Part shown: positions 31,701 to 46,700 of the stretch, piece by piece
Position numbering within the stretch: the stretch's first letter is position 1
Layout of the letters: each line of letters opens with the position of its first letter
NCBI RefSeq assembly: GCF_003254395.2
Contig: NC_037642.1
Coordinates: 8,817,736-8,881,735, forward strand
Direction of reading: 5' to 3'
Length of the DNA stretch: 64,000 bases
Source of the DNA: Apis mellifera
Lineage: Eukaryota > Arthropoda > Insecta > Hymenoptera > Apidae
Made by a program: the position numbers and the translations under genes
Notes under the pieces: generated by a model
What the model was told of the DNA's origin: nothing
Seen by the model: the letters and a program-made list of their open reading frames with translations, nothing else
The model's database searches: none

Positions 31701-34700
31701 AATTTGTTTGGTTTGATGAAATTTGCATGCATTTTTTTTTTCACGGTAATTTGTTCGTTCCAAGGAAATAACTAAATGGTTGTTCGTTACCATGTCTATT
31801 TACGAGTATGACACGAGTCAGGCTATCGACGAGGTCATCTGTCCGCGACAAAAAACAAGTAAGAAGACGTAATAACGGTTACATCAACGCAAATAAATTA
31901 ACTCGACGCGTTTGAAATTTCTTCTTATATATATATGTATATATTCATAATAAGTTACATCACGAAATCGTGATTAATTATCCTTTCCAGATCGCGTCGC
32001 TCGACGAAAAAATATATTCTTCGGTACTTTTCCAAATTACTTAAAGCAAGGCGACGCGATACAATGCCTTCATTATCGCGGCGAACCACTTCCTTGATTA
32101 AAAAAGCTGGCCGTTAGAATAGCCACGCTTCGCACGAAGACTCCCCGTGACCTTCGCGTGACTGCGAATTTAACAATTTTGTTTCATTATCGGGACTAAT
32201 TAGCACCGTTGTCTCACCGTGCGAACTAACCGCCTGGCTTTAATCCTGATTCGCGTTAATTGTCTTGGATGGAATCCTTGCGGATTCAAAATTGAATCGA
32301 GTTCGTTTAATTGTCATCCGTTATATTCATATATATATAACGAAAAAGGAGAAAAGCTCACCTAATTCCTTGCATAAATTGATCACGGCGTTGAACGTTT
32401 TCACAGAGAAGTCGACCTTGCAATCGAGGCAGCGCATATCGGGCAGTTGGACTCTCAGAGTTTTGTGCATCGGTGTGAAGTGAAGGAGGGCATCGGCTGC
32501 GACCCCGTACTGGTCCAGAGTGCTTCTCGTTCTCGTCAACCAGTGATTCCTCTCCGGCCACCATAACGCGTGATCCGACCAGTCCATGGCGATGTCTGCA
32601 TGAACAGAACGAGAAGGGGTATATGAAAATATTGTCGCTCTCGTCGATTCCATTTACGAAGATGGACACGGTCGATTGTTTAATGCTTCTCGAAGGGAGG
32701 TAAGCCAGCCGTCAATTTACGTCAATGAAGATCCAACGCGCGCGTTTATTCCCTTCATCGTCGGCCGGCCCCCTTTGACCGGTTCGCGATCCCGGAAACA
32801 GAAAACACCCCTAATTGGAGAGAAACGTATCTGGGGTCATTTATCCCCGGATGGGGACTCGAAACGATGTGCAGGATGGGTGAGTTTATCTCTCGAATCT
32901 GATCTAGAAGCAAGCTATTCGAGCTATCCGAATCGAAAGGAGAAATTGAAACGGATTTGTCTCGTTACGCCATAATCTTCTTGTACTTTTTCATTTCGAA
33001 GAATGGTTAAGTTAAGTAAGGTTTGCTAGGGACGACTTTGTACATTCCACGCAATAACTCCGTAGATTTAATTTCTCTTGCGGTTGCGAATGTACGACTT
33101 CCCAAGTCGGTCTCCGACCGCAGTCTTAAACCCTCGTCCTCGTCACGATACTTTGGCCAGTGTCTCCGTGTTTTTCTTTCCACCCGGGCCCCGTATCCGG
33201 GACATGTGCGTCAGCGTTTCATGACGCTTCCTATCCGGGCCTCGTTCGATGATTTACACACACACACACACACACACATACGCACACTATCGGGCTTTAC
33301 AACCACGTGGTCGTACCGTGCGTCCTGTTATCGCCATGTGGAATTAATATAGAAACCGGTTATCGGTTTATTTCTAAAATTCAACGCCTGGAATATTCTA
33401 CGATTCTTCAATACACGCTTCCTCCTATTTTCCTGTTATAAATCAATCGTAGATTTGGGCGTGTCAGCTCGGCTGGAAGAATCAGATCCCTTTCAACGAA
33501 ATTCATCCGTGAATCGAAATTCGGATAGCTCAATTAAGAAGACCAGTAGAAGTAAATCAATCGTCTCGATTCCAATCCTAGATAATCCGTAAAATCGGAA
33601 TTTGGATGGATGGAGATTCAGCGAGGAACAGATCGGATCGTCTACCCTCCCTCCTGTCATTCCCTCGTGAATCGGAATGCTATTATTCCCCGCAATGTCG
33701 AAGACCCCTCTAATTGCCGGGAGTCAAGGTATTGCCGTCACGATCCACTAATTACGAGCTCCCTCGAGTGTCCGTGGTAACTGTTGCGAAGATAAAATCT
33801 TCGGGGGAAGGGGCGCGACATGAAAGGGTCCCGGAGGAGGGGCGGTTGGTGCGTCTTGCCACGCTTCAAAAGACTTCCTCGTACGTTTGTCTCGCGCACA
33901 GAAGTCCACGGCACAATTCGAGCCTCCCTCTTCCTCTCGCTCGTCGTCGAGTGGGTCTCCTCCTCCTTTCCTTCCCTTCGATTCGCGTCAACGTCCCTCT
34001 GAACCCGGGAAGAAGCAGAGTAGTTACAACGAACCTTTGAGAATCGGTACATACACAAGGTTTTCGCAAACACGTCTCTCCACTCACACTCGCGAGCAGT
34101 CGAAGATATTTGTCCCGGACTTTGCACTCCCTTCGCCCCCCTTCTGCGTCCATTCTTTCGCACGAGCAGAAAGGCGGAAAGAAGGAAGGAGAGAGAAAAA
34201 AAGACAAAGAGGCAGCGAGATAAAGAGATGGAGAGGAAGGGAGAAAGAAAATAGCGACACAACCCCTTGTACACGGGAAGACGTCGACAAGGGTTGTCGG
34301 CTGGCTCAAGGGTTTCATCCCTCGCCGCCTCTCGAAACGGGGAAAACCGGTCCGTTTCTGCTGCTGCTGGCGGGGAAACACGCACGACCAGATACACCGT
34401 ACACACGTGTGTCGGTGAAAAACAAATTTTCACAGCTGTGTTCCGCTTCGTGTCCCGCTCGATTTAACGACTCGAAATCCCGAAAATCCGTGCCACTCCT
34501 CCGACCGAGCATCGTTTAAACCGGCTATTAGGACGACCACATGGTGGACGGGGCGACTATTCGAGGGTGTGAATTGGATTCCCGGTAGCAGCGCGTGGTT
34601 CTCAAATTCTTCGAGCGGTTGACAGCCGGACCTTGCTCGATCCATTTTTTTACGCCAGAATTTTTGGTGCGCGTGCACACCACACGTTCTTCCCACCGTC

Positions 34701-37700
34701 GAAAGAAACGAAAGAAACGATCTCTCGCCGCAGCTGCGTCCTGGAACGATGTATACCAACCACCTTCCGTTCTTTGCGCCCCGAAAAATATCTACAATTA
34801 CATTTCGTAGGATATTTATTAAGAAAATTCCTTCGAGATTCGAGCGAAGATCTCGTCCATTCTCCGCGGTTGGAATCATTCCAAACAATGAGGGTGATTT
34901 CGTCGAGGTCCCACAGTTCTCTCCCATCCTTTCTCATGCCATCCGAGATATCTGGTCTTTTCTATGCGCGAGAGGCATCGCGAGCCGCGCGACGAATTCA
35001 AAGGACGTTAACGGGATGATCTCCTCCAGCAGTTGACCCAACGCAGTTTTCACGCACCGTTACGTCGCAACGACGAGGATGGCTCGTCGCAACGCGCGTG
35101 GTGGCGCCCGATTCGAGGGGAGGAGGCCCCAGCGAGAGGGAGAGTGTGTGCAGCTGCGGTCTATAAATATTTCGCGAATTTTAGCACTCGTCGCGAGGGC
35201 TCCGCTCTCTCGCCGATCGAGAGAGAACATTTCTTTTTTTTTTTGGGAGATCCTTCGACGCGCGCCCACGCGATCTTTTTAATCGACCAACAGCGACGAA
35301 ACGAAACGAGAGGAGAGGAGGGAGGGAGGGAGAGGGCACGTTCCATGCAGGAGAGAGGGAGTTTCTCGCGTGGAGGAAAACAATGCAGGAACAATGCCAA
35401 CGGGAGAATGACTTTGAAATCGTCTCTGCGCATTCCGCTCGTCGACGACTAGCAGCCATGTTACAACACAGCCGGTTACAGCTACCTACGACGCGTTTAG
35501 TATGCATTGTCTTCCGTTACGACTGCCGCGAGGTGGAATCATTGTGGTCGGGTCGCGACCACTTACGAGATATTAACCGACGCGTTGTCCTGATATAAAA
35601 TATTCAATTAGACGTTCGTACACGGGACAATGTTGCGCATACGCTGCGAATAATTCGAAAGTTCGTATGCAAATCGGTCGTTCGATTCGATCGACTCCCC
35701 CTCTCCGATTTATAAAGGATCGAGGGGTTCAAGGGAAAATGAAATTCCGAAATATCGCAGTTCGTCTACCTCTTGAACCTTGCTTCCGAATTAACTACTT
35801 TATCACGCGTGTATAATAAATTTAAATAGGTGTTTGATTTATAAATGTTGGCACAAGGGTTATTGCGATGCACAGGAAGGAGGAAACGGAGAGGGAAGAT
35901 GAACTAATTTCTACTACTGTTTCTTTTCAACTTGTTCTCGTTACAACGAACCTTCTTTCTTTATGAAAAAACACTTCTGCCATTTATCATTTTACGACAC
36001 CGAATGAACGATTGTGCACGGCAACGACCGCGTTTGAACAATAGCGTAGTAGGTTACGCTCGCATTTGCAAGGATGCGGCACGACATTTAGAATAACGGA
36101 TAACGCCTAGACGTTATAACGTTGGAGGAAGTTGAACCGTGAAAAGTGCAACGAACGATGCTCGATGCAACACGTCGAGTTTTTAAGTGGGACTGTCGTC
36201 GTTTAAAAAGCGGTCGGATATATTTCTCGAAAATCGAACGATCGATCGACCGACAAGAGTCGGACAATGGAGGAAATGTAAGCTGGAGGAAACCGTGGCG
36301 ATTCGTCGACGAGAAAATGTTCTTTGCATAACAACGAGGGATCGATGTGTGTATGCGGTGTACCGCTAGGAGTGGCACCGTGACACACTAAAGAGAAAAA
36401 CGACGTCTCTTCCAGGTCGCTTTGTTGCTCGTGCCAGTGACCGGAAACGAGTCGCGAGTGCGAAAACATCTTTTCGCCCAGATCAATCCTTCTCGTCACT
36501 CAGGAGATCAAGAGAACGCTTTGGTTGCTCGCTACAAGGCTGCTTCAATTATCGTTGCTAGCTCTAAATCTAAGAATCGTATTAATCGTCGATTCAATTA
36601 TTACTTTTTCGAACCGCCGATTAATTCAATACTGCAATTTATTTTCGAGGAACTCGAAGAAAGTGTTCGATGATGGAGTTGGAAGCTCGATTCTCTATAC
36701 GTGGCCCCTCGTCGCGAGTGAATCTATTTCGGTAGGGGCACGTTTCGAGTAAATACAGCCGGGCGTAAATCCGAGAGGCCGACATAGCGGAACGATTCCA
36801 ATGAAACGCGCGCGTGTTTTCGCAAGATTCCATAGAAACGCGAGTATCTTGGCAACAATCTACGGAACACGCCGCCTACGGAATCTTGGAATCTGGAATT
36901 CGTTTCGCGAATCTCGAGCGAAAGAGTACAGATAAAAATTTCGTCTCGTTCGAGGATGAATTCGAAAGAGAATCGAGGCGTAAATTGCGGTACGTGATCA
37001 AGAATTCCGTAAAGCGGGGAAGTAATTTGAATAATTAATCGCGGATCGCATTGATATTGCACGCGGCACCTGTCTCCCCTTCGTGGAATTGTCTCCTCGA
37101 TCGAATCGATCGCGAAATCTTCGAGAGAAATTGCTCTGCGCCGTCATTACAGGGCCGCTTCTTCTCTCGGCCGAAAATTTATCACCCTGCCTCCTCGCAC
37201 CGCCCAACTTCTTTGCTGAAATATTTGTGTCCTCCTCGATGTGATAAAAAAGAAAAAGGCAACGTGGATTGAACTTTGCTCAGACTTATAAATGGCAACT
37301 CGTATTCGCCATTTATAACTCTAAAACTCGGAACTTATTTACCTGTAAAGAGTGGACAAAAATACTGACTCGAGTTCGATTATAGCAAATTAGCTAATTA
37401 TAGTAAATTATAGTAAATTAGAGCAAGTAAAATTATTTGGCTTTTGCAGTTTAAAATTTAATTGTTCGGGTAACAATCGGGGAAAGTATAACGAGGTAAC
37501 TGGGTCGAGTTACGTTCATGTTTTTCTCGATGCAGCGAATACCTGCGATACCGAAACGATCGTTTCCGATTGAATTGCGCAAGTAGGGACACGCATCGCG
37601 GTGATTATAATCGCGTTCCACTGTATACAAGCACTCGTTATCGTGTTCGTTATCAAACCGTGTCTGTCCGTGTCACAAGCGTCGATCCTCGAGCACAAGG

Positions 37701-40700
37701 TACAGTGTCAACAGCTGACCAAGCGGATCTGTATAACGTAGGCTCGTAACGTAAACCTCGTTAAACGTTCTCGACGATTCCCCGACGATGGACTCTCCCA
37801 TTCTCTCTCTCTCTCCGTTTCCACGCATAATCCTTTCAACGGCACGTGGCATCATCGTTTTGTCACGTAACGAAATGTTTTCTTTTAAAATACTCCAGCT
37901 TCTCGATGGAACTAGATTATCTCTCTAGTATATATATATATACACACGTAAATATTAAAAAGCACGGGAACCACGTGCCACGACTGTGTAAACGGAACGC
38001 AAAACGGGATCGAAGTCGTGTTTAAACCGGTAAACGGTTAATAAAGGGGCAAAACCCGTGGCGCACGTGGCATAACACATAACACCCCTTTCCTCAGGAA
38101 CAAACGATCCTCGACGGAAGTCGCGATATAATATTATGATGTAATAATGGAGGAGGAGCGGCGACAATGGCCCCGCCAACCCCTTCCCCTCCGTCCGAGT
38201 TGCTGCGCGAAAAACCGAGGGGTTCCAGGGAACAGCCACAACCCTCTGTGGGTTGTGCGATTGTGCAAAGAAATGTGGGCCATTGAGAGGGAAGGGAGAG
38301 AGAGGGTTTAGAAGAACGCCGGCTCTGTCAACAGGACGAGCGATGCTCAGGGATGGATTTAACGAGTGGTGTGTTTGAAAAAAAAAAAGAAATCCAGATA
38401 TACCAGATATATTTTTACTCCTCCAAGACATCAGTGGCTTTGCAGGATCTCGATTAGGAGTACGTGTACGAATGCTTTGTTCCGTGATTCCGATCGAAAT
38501 GGATTCGAATTAATGAATTTTCTCTGGTGCATCCGTGCCTGCGTAAAATCATCGTGCAACCCCTCGCGGTTTTTTCGCCGATCTCCTTCTCCCTCTTTAC
38601 CTCTGTTTGAAGGGATGGAGCATTGTCGAGTTACCCTCGACGAGCGAGGCACAAAGACGAAACTCGCGGAAACTCGCGTGGGGAGTCAGAAGGAAGTCCT
38701 GGCTTGTTTGGTACCAACGCCCCTTTGATTTCTCGGTCGATTAACCGTGGCGCCGCTTCTTCTCTCGGGACGAATGTTACGTAAAAACCAAGCGAATACT
38801 TTTTTTCTTCTTTCTGGAAGAAGGAATCTCCCTTCTGTATCGATTCGATTGGCGAGAACCGCCCCGTCGTTGATTCTGCACACCGAAACTCGTCCCTATA
38901 TAAAATTCTTCTACCTATTTATATTGAACCTGTTTTAGAATTAATTGAGCATCGAGCAAATATGCGATAATTAAAATTAAAAAGCTTCTTTACACCGAAA
39001 TTAATCTCGAGTATTCTCAAGACAAGGAGGAAACGAGGAAACGGAATGGTTCGAAAATAGAATGGAAATGGTATCTCTGAGAGGCGAGAAACTGCATACA
39101 GGTAATTCCCGACACGAATTTATTTCCTTTCACGGTGCCCGCAATGCGGCACCGCGACGGCACAAGAGATATGCAAATCGACCGGCCTCTACCTGTTGCG
39201 TTCTATTTAAACACTCGTCGTCCAGACTCGTGTCCTCGCGTTCGATCCACTTTCCCGTACCCAAACAATCCAAATAATTATCCCCGCGGATCGGAATTAT
39301 GCAACACCGCGGTTATCACGCTGAAATCTTTCATCATGATGCACGAGCTTGATTCGCGGTGCGCTCCAGCCATTTGCCGGCCCTTAATTGTTCTAAAATA
39401 AGCACTGACTCAGACCGGGACGCGTTTAACCGAGTTTAATCCGTTTGTGGATGGATGGTTCGATCCAGAGCGCAACACCAATTCCCTCCGGGAAAGCGAG
39501 AAGCAAGAAACGCCTACAGATTCGATCCTCTTTCTCTCTCTCGACGATTTTTAACCGAGAAACTGAATCGTTTTCCTCCGGCTGATTGCCGGATGATAAT
39601 TAACCGTTACGCATTCAACGAACAATCCGGGGTCGTCGAACGATCGGCCGACCGTCTCACGGCGGCTGAGAATGGAACAGTTAGATGATCCGTGAGAAGG
39701 AAACCGGTGGTGTAATAAAATGAACGTTTTAAAACGCTCGTTAGACCGTTCTGGGTGTTATCGCGTATGCCTTACCGTAACGAGCCGGCTCTTCCTCGAG
39801 AAGAGAAGAAGGGTTAGACAGAAGCGGTATAATGTCATGTGTGCATTTCGCGCGCATGGAACAATGGAGGTTAATTCGTTCGTATAGCTCTGCTTGACCT
39901 TTCTTGTTAGCGGATCGTGAGCGAAACGGTGAAATTGTACCACGTGATTATTCCTCGCGTAATTATTACGCAACGACAAATTAGGGAACGGGACAACGAA
40001 AGGGGAGCATAGTTTAATTGACCGAGCTTCGACGTTCGATCGATGAATAGTTGTGCCTTGGAAATAATTGGTAATCAGGCTGCGTTACGTTGCACGACGA
40101 GACATTGAAATTATCGTCGATGCCGTACTGGTCGATCCGCGTAAATCTGCGTCGCGTCCGACACATGCGTGGCGTGACGCAGTCATCTTTTCGACGGAAG
40201 ACGAGAATCGTCTGGAATTCAGGCCTCGAAAATTCAAGTGTGTAGCCGCACACTTTAAATAACTCGAGCGATTACGCTTTATCTGACGGGTTCTGGGGGG
40301 CGTGTGTACGCGTAATTACGCACGCAACGCGCGTACACGCGTAGATGCGTATCGTCTATCGCGGCAGCCAGTGTCCCCCTTTACGATCCACTTTTGCCAT
40401 CAACCGGCTATCGGTGACCCCGTTAGAATCATTGAATCTATATTCTCTATCTACGTTCTACGTGGAGCAACGGGTCCAGACAATTTTGCGTTTCAAAATT
40501 CAAGTCGTGCAAAGGCCTAGATTTTCTTAGAGAATTAAAAAAAAAAAAGAAACGAAGATACGTGTTTTGCTTTGTTTCTATCGTGACACGTTTGATAAAA
40601 TGTATCATTAATTATTTGAAAGAATTTTCTTCCAATATAATTTGCGACTTTTGAAATTTCAATCAGAATCATTTTATTCGTTGCACACTTTACACACAAC

Positions 40701-43700
40701 TTCACGTAGAAGAAATTGATGAACGAAGGGGAGAGAAAATTTTCTTCACGGAGGAAAATTCCGTGCAAACAGACGGAATGCAACAGGTGCCCGGTTAAAA
40801 ATGTGTCGTGTTGCCGCGCCGTCTTTGTGATCGATCGTTTGATATTTTATTCTCGGAAAGCGTGGAGCAGAGAGGGAAGAGGCGAAACGAGCCGTGAACT
40901 CGACCATAAAAGGGTGGGCGTCTATGGGCATCGGATTGTCCATCCGTTTTTAGAAAAATCGCGGCGACGAAATCGTCCTATATGGCCGTTCGTTAGATTC
41001 TGACCAGATAAATCGGAAAAACGTGTACCACACACGTTCCGTGTACACGCGTGAAAACGCGCCCCCTACTACCGTCCAAGCTGGCAACTGGTAACACCAA
41101 CGATGACGCTGCTACCTGTACGGACTTCCTCCCAGCGAATGAATGAATATGTATGCTGAATTTAATTAACGAGTCAAGGCCGTAACTGTTTCCGTTACGC
41201 ACTCCGTGCTCCGTGCTTTCGGGCTTTCGTTCCGTGTCTCCACACTTTTCCCACACTTTTCCCTCCCCGTTTCTTAACGTTTTTCTTCCTCCCGTGAATA
41301 ATTTCGTAATTTTGTAAGATGTAACAGAAGGAAGAACCTGTCACGGAACAAACGGTGCTATTGATCGTACGTGACAGGCGATGCAATCGTTCTTTACGAG
41401 CGGGTGGTCCGGACAGCGTGTGATTAGAACGTTTCATCCTGTTGGATCGTCCTGTAATATCGGAGTTTATTCGAACTTAGAAGAAATATGCGTTTCTTTT
41501 TCACGAAAAAAGTGTTCCTCACGAAGCGATAAATCATTTCGAAGTTGTTTATCGGAGCAGGAAACCAGGTGTTTGACACAGCTAGCAAGTTGGTTAGTTG
41601 TTACGATATTAAGCAAGATTGTGAATTTCTTAAGTGTGGGTGGCTCCCGTCTTTGTAGATAGAATCGGGTCAGGACGGAGCACTCCCTTCGTTCGATATC
41701 TATAAGAAGATGGATACAATAATGTGCAAAAGGACGAAAGAATCTGAATCTCTGTTTCGTTCGAACTCTTGAGATTAACAGCGACGAACACTTCGTTTTC
41801 ATTTATTGAGAGGAGTAGAATCGAGGATTGAAGAATAAGAAATCCAGGCTTATTTCAAGTTTTATTTCGTGAAACGACGAGGCTTCGAAAATATATATAT
41901 ATGTACATATATAAGTGATAAAGAGACTTATCGATTTCGTTGACCTTTTACGCGAACAGATATATATATATGCGGGCGTGCCTAACGAGTTGAACCACTT
42001 TTTAACTGGAGGAATCCATACGGGCTAGACGTCGTTGGAATTCAATCGGCCAAATTAAATCGCACTCTCTTCCAATCGTTTTCGTTTCATCAAGCCTTTG
42101 ATTTACTACTTAAATCGACTACTATTGCTGCTACTGCGTTTTTAAACTACGGGATAAACACGTTCTATACTCGATCAAATACAAATTTTTCACGATTCAT
42201 CGTTTCATATTCACGTCCATCGATATCGCCATCTCTCTATTATTCTCCTTCCAACACTTCCGGCTCTTATATCCCATAACGGTAAGCCGATTTGCATTAT
42301 TTGCTCACAACACGATTCGCTCTGCGATTTTCCACCTACGTTAAACTCGGCACAACGAGAGTGCGCTTCCTCGAGATACGCTTCCTCGTACGTAAACGGC
42401 TAGACACGGTGTACATCTCGTGGAATCGAAAGATGCACCCACGCGAGAGATGAAAGGTCAAAGCGGAGTCGCTACTTCGAGCAACTACACGCTCGAATTT
42501 TTCCCTTTCATAAATACAAACTTGATATCCCAAAGCAATAATCTCTCTGTCTGCCAAATTGGGCTCCCTCGCTCAATTACCAGCACAAATAAAAGTTATA
42601 GCGAGAGCGTCGCGACAACGATCTCGCGAGTGACGCGCAATTACATAGATGAAGAAGGAGGGAGCGGTTGAGCGTGTTTGCGAGAGAGAGGAGAGCACGA
42701 AGAGGGGAAAAAAAAAAAAGAGTAAGAGACACGGTGGAACTAAGGGAACGAAGGAGATAGAAAAGAGAGAGAGAAAGGGAGAGCAATAAATGTCGGAACA
42801 ACGACCCCGCGATGGCTGCCCCCGACGGATCGTTCGCCTATTGCCGTCGAAATATCAACCACGAACGAATCGTTTCCATCCACGACTTGCAGAAACTGTC
42901 GAAAATCGAGCTCGATCTTGCCATGCTTTGGTCCGAGTGGAACAGAAGGCGATTCGAGGGAAGAACGTCGACCAGATTTTCGAGCGCACAATGGCCCATC
43001 AGTGAATTGCAATGCCAGAGGTGTCGGTCGCGATCGATGGCCGATCGAAGAAAGGATCGAGGACGTGCAACTTCCGGCAGGATCGAAATAACTTCGTCCG
43101 GGGGCTCGAGCTACGTGTGGCGCCTCCGAGTGACGCGAATGCATTTTATGGTAATTTTGATATTTGTGATCGTCGAGGTTAAGCGAGGATCGTGCTTTTC
43201 CTTTTTAATCCACAAGAAGGAAGGAGGAGAGGTATTTCAAGAATCGAGAATTAGCCAACGAAACGTTCCTAGCTTTTTCTGAAATATATTTTTTTTGAAA
43301 TGTACGTGGGACGATGTATACAATTTGTTGAAAATTTATTATAAATTCGCGCGCTGCTCAACTCGTCCCGACGAGTTGTGGAAATGTCCGATCATCGATG
43401 AGGTGATGATCAACGTCATCCGAGATTCATTTGCATCCGACGTGAAGAAACTCCGTTCCAAAGTCGACGCGTCAGTTCCTTTTAATAAAAGCGGCCGGGC
43501 CAGTTTAAACGGAGATTTGCCGTTCTCGACGACCTTCGCGAAATCTGCGAAACTCCGGCGTTTGTTCTACTCCCCGGTCGGGAACATGGCGTCACACGAT
43601 AATTTTGGTTTATGGCAACATCTCCGGTTCCTTATCCCGAAAAGAAACTGGGTCAAGCCGAGCCTATTTATAGGGCAGGCTTTGGAAAGGGTGTTGCAGA

Positions 43701-46700
43701 AACAGCGAAAGAGTGGGAGGAAGGAGGAGTGGGCTGGAGAAAACTATTATTGGAATCGGTATTTCTCGCATCCGCCCGATGAACACTCTCCTTCTTCCAT
43801 CCTTGCAACGTCCATCCCCGATGAACAACACCTAAGAACAACCCCTCATTATCGCGCCGTTTCTATTCTATCCCCTTGGCTCGCCAATGGATCGAGGAGG
43901 ATTCCCAGGGAGATGGTGGATCGCGCGAGTCAAATCGATTTCATCCATGGCCGAATACACGACTGATCCCCGTAACGATTTGCTTTTTCTTCCTATCCTC
44001 CCGCTCCGTGAAAGGGAAAACGAGCGGAAAACGGCGACGGCGGAAGACGGCGAATAGAGGGGGAGGGGAGGGGAGAATAGGGAAGGGAAGAGAGATTCTG
44101 CGACGGTCGGGAAGAAGGTGGCGCGTGAGAGAAAGAGGGAGGAGAGCCGCAATTAGTCGTTCCACGGGAAACGCACGCGGTAATGAGGCACGACCGGCTC
44201 GCACTTCCGGGACGTGGACGTTTCTACGGCCGCGAGAGAGGTTATTCCTCTTTTTTCTTTTTTCTTTTTTTTCTCGTTTCATTGTGCGCAACTTCCTCGC
44301 TTTCTCGAGGCAGCCGGGGAAAGAGGGGGGAGGGACGGTGGCACGATTGTTTCGTCGCCCCGGGCCATTGTGGACGAATCTGCTTTTTGTCGTCGCATCG
44401 GAAAGCGACGACTCGCTCTGATTATTACGACGATAATACCCCTTGAAATCGTCGTTGCGTGAAAGGATGCTGCTTTAACGACTTTTATCCCCGAATTTGA
44501 TAGAATCGTGGAAAGAAAATTTCTTCTCTTACAATCTCGACCTCGACCTTTATATATATGTGTCTTGAAATATGATGGAGAAATATGATCGTCTCGATCG
44601 ACACGATGTTGCACAGGCGTTATTAATCATCCACCACACAAATTTTATAATACTGTCGGCTGGGCTCGAGTCAAGCAATTTCAACGAGCGTAACGAGTGA
44701 GTTAACAAACGATTTCTTGTAAACGAGCAAAGATAGCTAATTAAGACGTTCGCAATATCCTCCTCGATCTTGAAAAAACGGGACGCTATCGTCTGGCGCT
44801 TCCACGTTCCATGAATGGATGCGTCAACGACTCTCCTCCATCGGATTGATATGGCTGCCGACGTTTCCGGTTTCAAGATATCGCTATAATCGCGCACGAC
44901 TGCGAATAACATTTCTTCTCTGCGAGGAAAAGAAGAAATCTTGAATCGAGTCGTTCGATTTTGGCATTCGAAATGAAAAGTTTTCGCGATTTTTTATATC
45001 ATCGACTCGAGCAAAATTTGATCGAATCTTTGATTAAAAGGATTATCGAGGGAAGAAGAAGAAGAAGAAGAAAAAATTGTTGGATGACGTAATGCGGCCG
45101 AGCGGCCATGCAAACTGGCGCCACGGATTTGCATTTCGCAATGGCCAGTAAAATGCGTCCTCGTATCTTTAGGAGGCATATACATATACACGCCGGCAAA
45201 TATATATATATATCGTTTCGTCGAATCGAGTTGGTGAAACGTAAACGCGACGAAAATATTGTGCTGACTCGCGTAACGGCTTATTATTCCGTGGCTACGT
45301 GCAAAAGAATCCCAGAGGACGAGCCATTACCATTTCGAATATCGTTGAACGACGTTTATCAAGCCCGATATAATAATTTCGCGATAATATTCCTCTCCTC
45401 ATATTATATCGCAACGTCCCACGCGTATGGATTTTTAACAGATGGTTTAACAAGTTTGAAATAGTGAAACCCGCTTTAATCCCATTTGATTCATGCGCTC
45501 GCGAGAAGGCTTGCCAAACGCTTATTCCTACTTATTAATGTAAATTCAGCACCACGTGATACTCGTCATAAATCATAGTCCCGATGGTTAATTTCCAGAC
45601 CAGCGGAGGAGGCCCAGTTTCTCGGGAAGCATCGAAAGAAAACGCGCGAAGAAATATATATATAGTTTCCTCGACGCATTAACTATTTCTGATGGTGGGA
45701 GGGAGGAGGAAGGAGAGAGGAGAGAAGTCGGTTCTTGCCGCTTCTTGATTGAACTCGCTCGAAGCAATTTATTTTAAGCCACCGTCGCTACTACACCGTC
45801 GGCTCGATCGTCGAAAGAGAAGAGAGAAACGCTTTTCTCCTCGACCTTGTAATAATAGACGTCTGTAATTCCTTTTTTTTCCTCGTGTCCCTCGCGTCGA
45901 AGGGGGTGGCTCTGTGTTCGCGAGACACCACACGAATATCGGAACAGCGTGGGAGGAGGAGACGGGGCGGATCGATCGAAAAGCCTCGGCCGCGCGGAGC
46001 GCTTTACTTTCGCACGGAATGACCTTGGAGGGATAAAATTTTATGAAAAGCCTCGGCTATCGCTGTAACGCAACTTCTCCCTCGAGCACTTTCCGGCCGC
46101 GAGTTATCGCCTCGTAGTAGACTTTATGCAAAATTTTACGAGCGAGCCTCGACGAGCCGACGTGGTGTAGTAAGCGTATTCGTGCGCAAAGTCGGGAAGA
46201 ATGGCAAACGTTTTACGATAGGCGATACGTATCAAGCATCGTTCCGCGAATAATCGTCGCGTGGAAAAAGGAAGGAGGAAAAAAGAAGGAAGGAAAAAAG
46301 AACGTCCTCGCGTGCCTCGCATAGCCTAGCACAGTCGCTTTTCCTGTTGGAGAAAAATCTCTCGAACGTATTCGCAGATTGCCGCTTCCGTTTAAACGAG
46401 CGAAAGTCGTGTTAGCGTCGTCTCGCGCATCGGGCGAATGAGAAACAGGGAACTTGGAACATCCAAGCTTCGCGCTCGTATCACCGTTGTACATACACCG
46501 CTTCGTACAAGGATTCCGGCCGCCTTATCGTCGCTGCACATCCTTAACTCTCGCACATTCGCGAGAGTATCATCGACTTCCGCTGACGTCAGCCCTTCCC
46601 TTTCCCTGTAACACCGTTTCCGGTATAACGAGCGGAGAATGAATCCGCCGTTGCAATAATCGATCGCACGTTGTCTCTGACGTTTTCTCGAGGAGGTGGA

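Noticed and set aside
33738..34519. Long open frames on both strands (231 codons minus, 210 codons plus)
   Set aside because: Low-complexity Arg/Ser/Leu composition from a purine/pyrimidine-biased CpG-rich stretch; both strands open at once; no splice or family support.
35155..35200. TATAAATA followed by a GC-rich stretch as a promoter in the kindlin intron
   Set aside because: TATA-like strings are frequent here; no gene follows on that strand and no other support.
39440..39490. GGTTCGATCC, a tRNA B-box-like sequence
   Set aside because: No A box at the right distance and no cloverleaf; the same holds for GATTCGAGTC near 48950 and GGTTCGACG near 46799.
43876..44421. 181-codon plus-strand frame rich in Arg and Gly
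   Set aside because: It translates a GA-rich, CpG-rich low-complexity tract; not protein-like.
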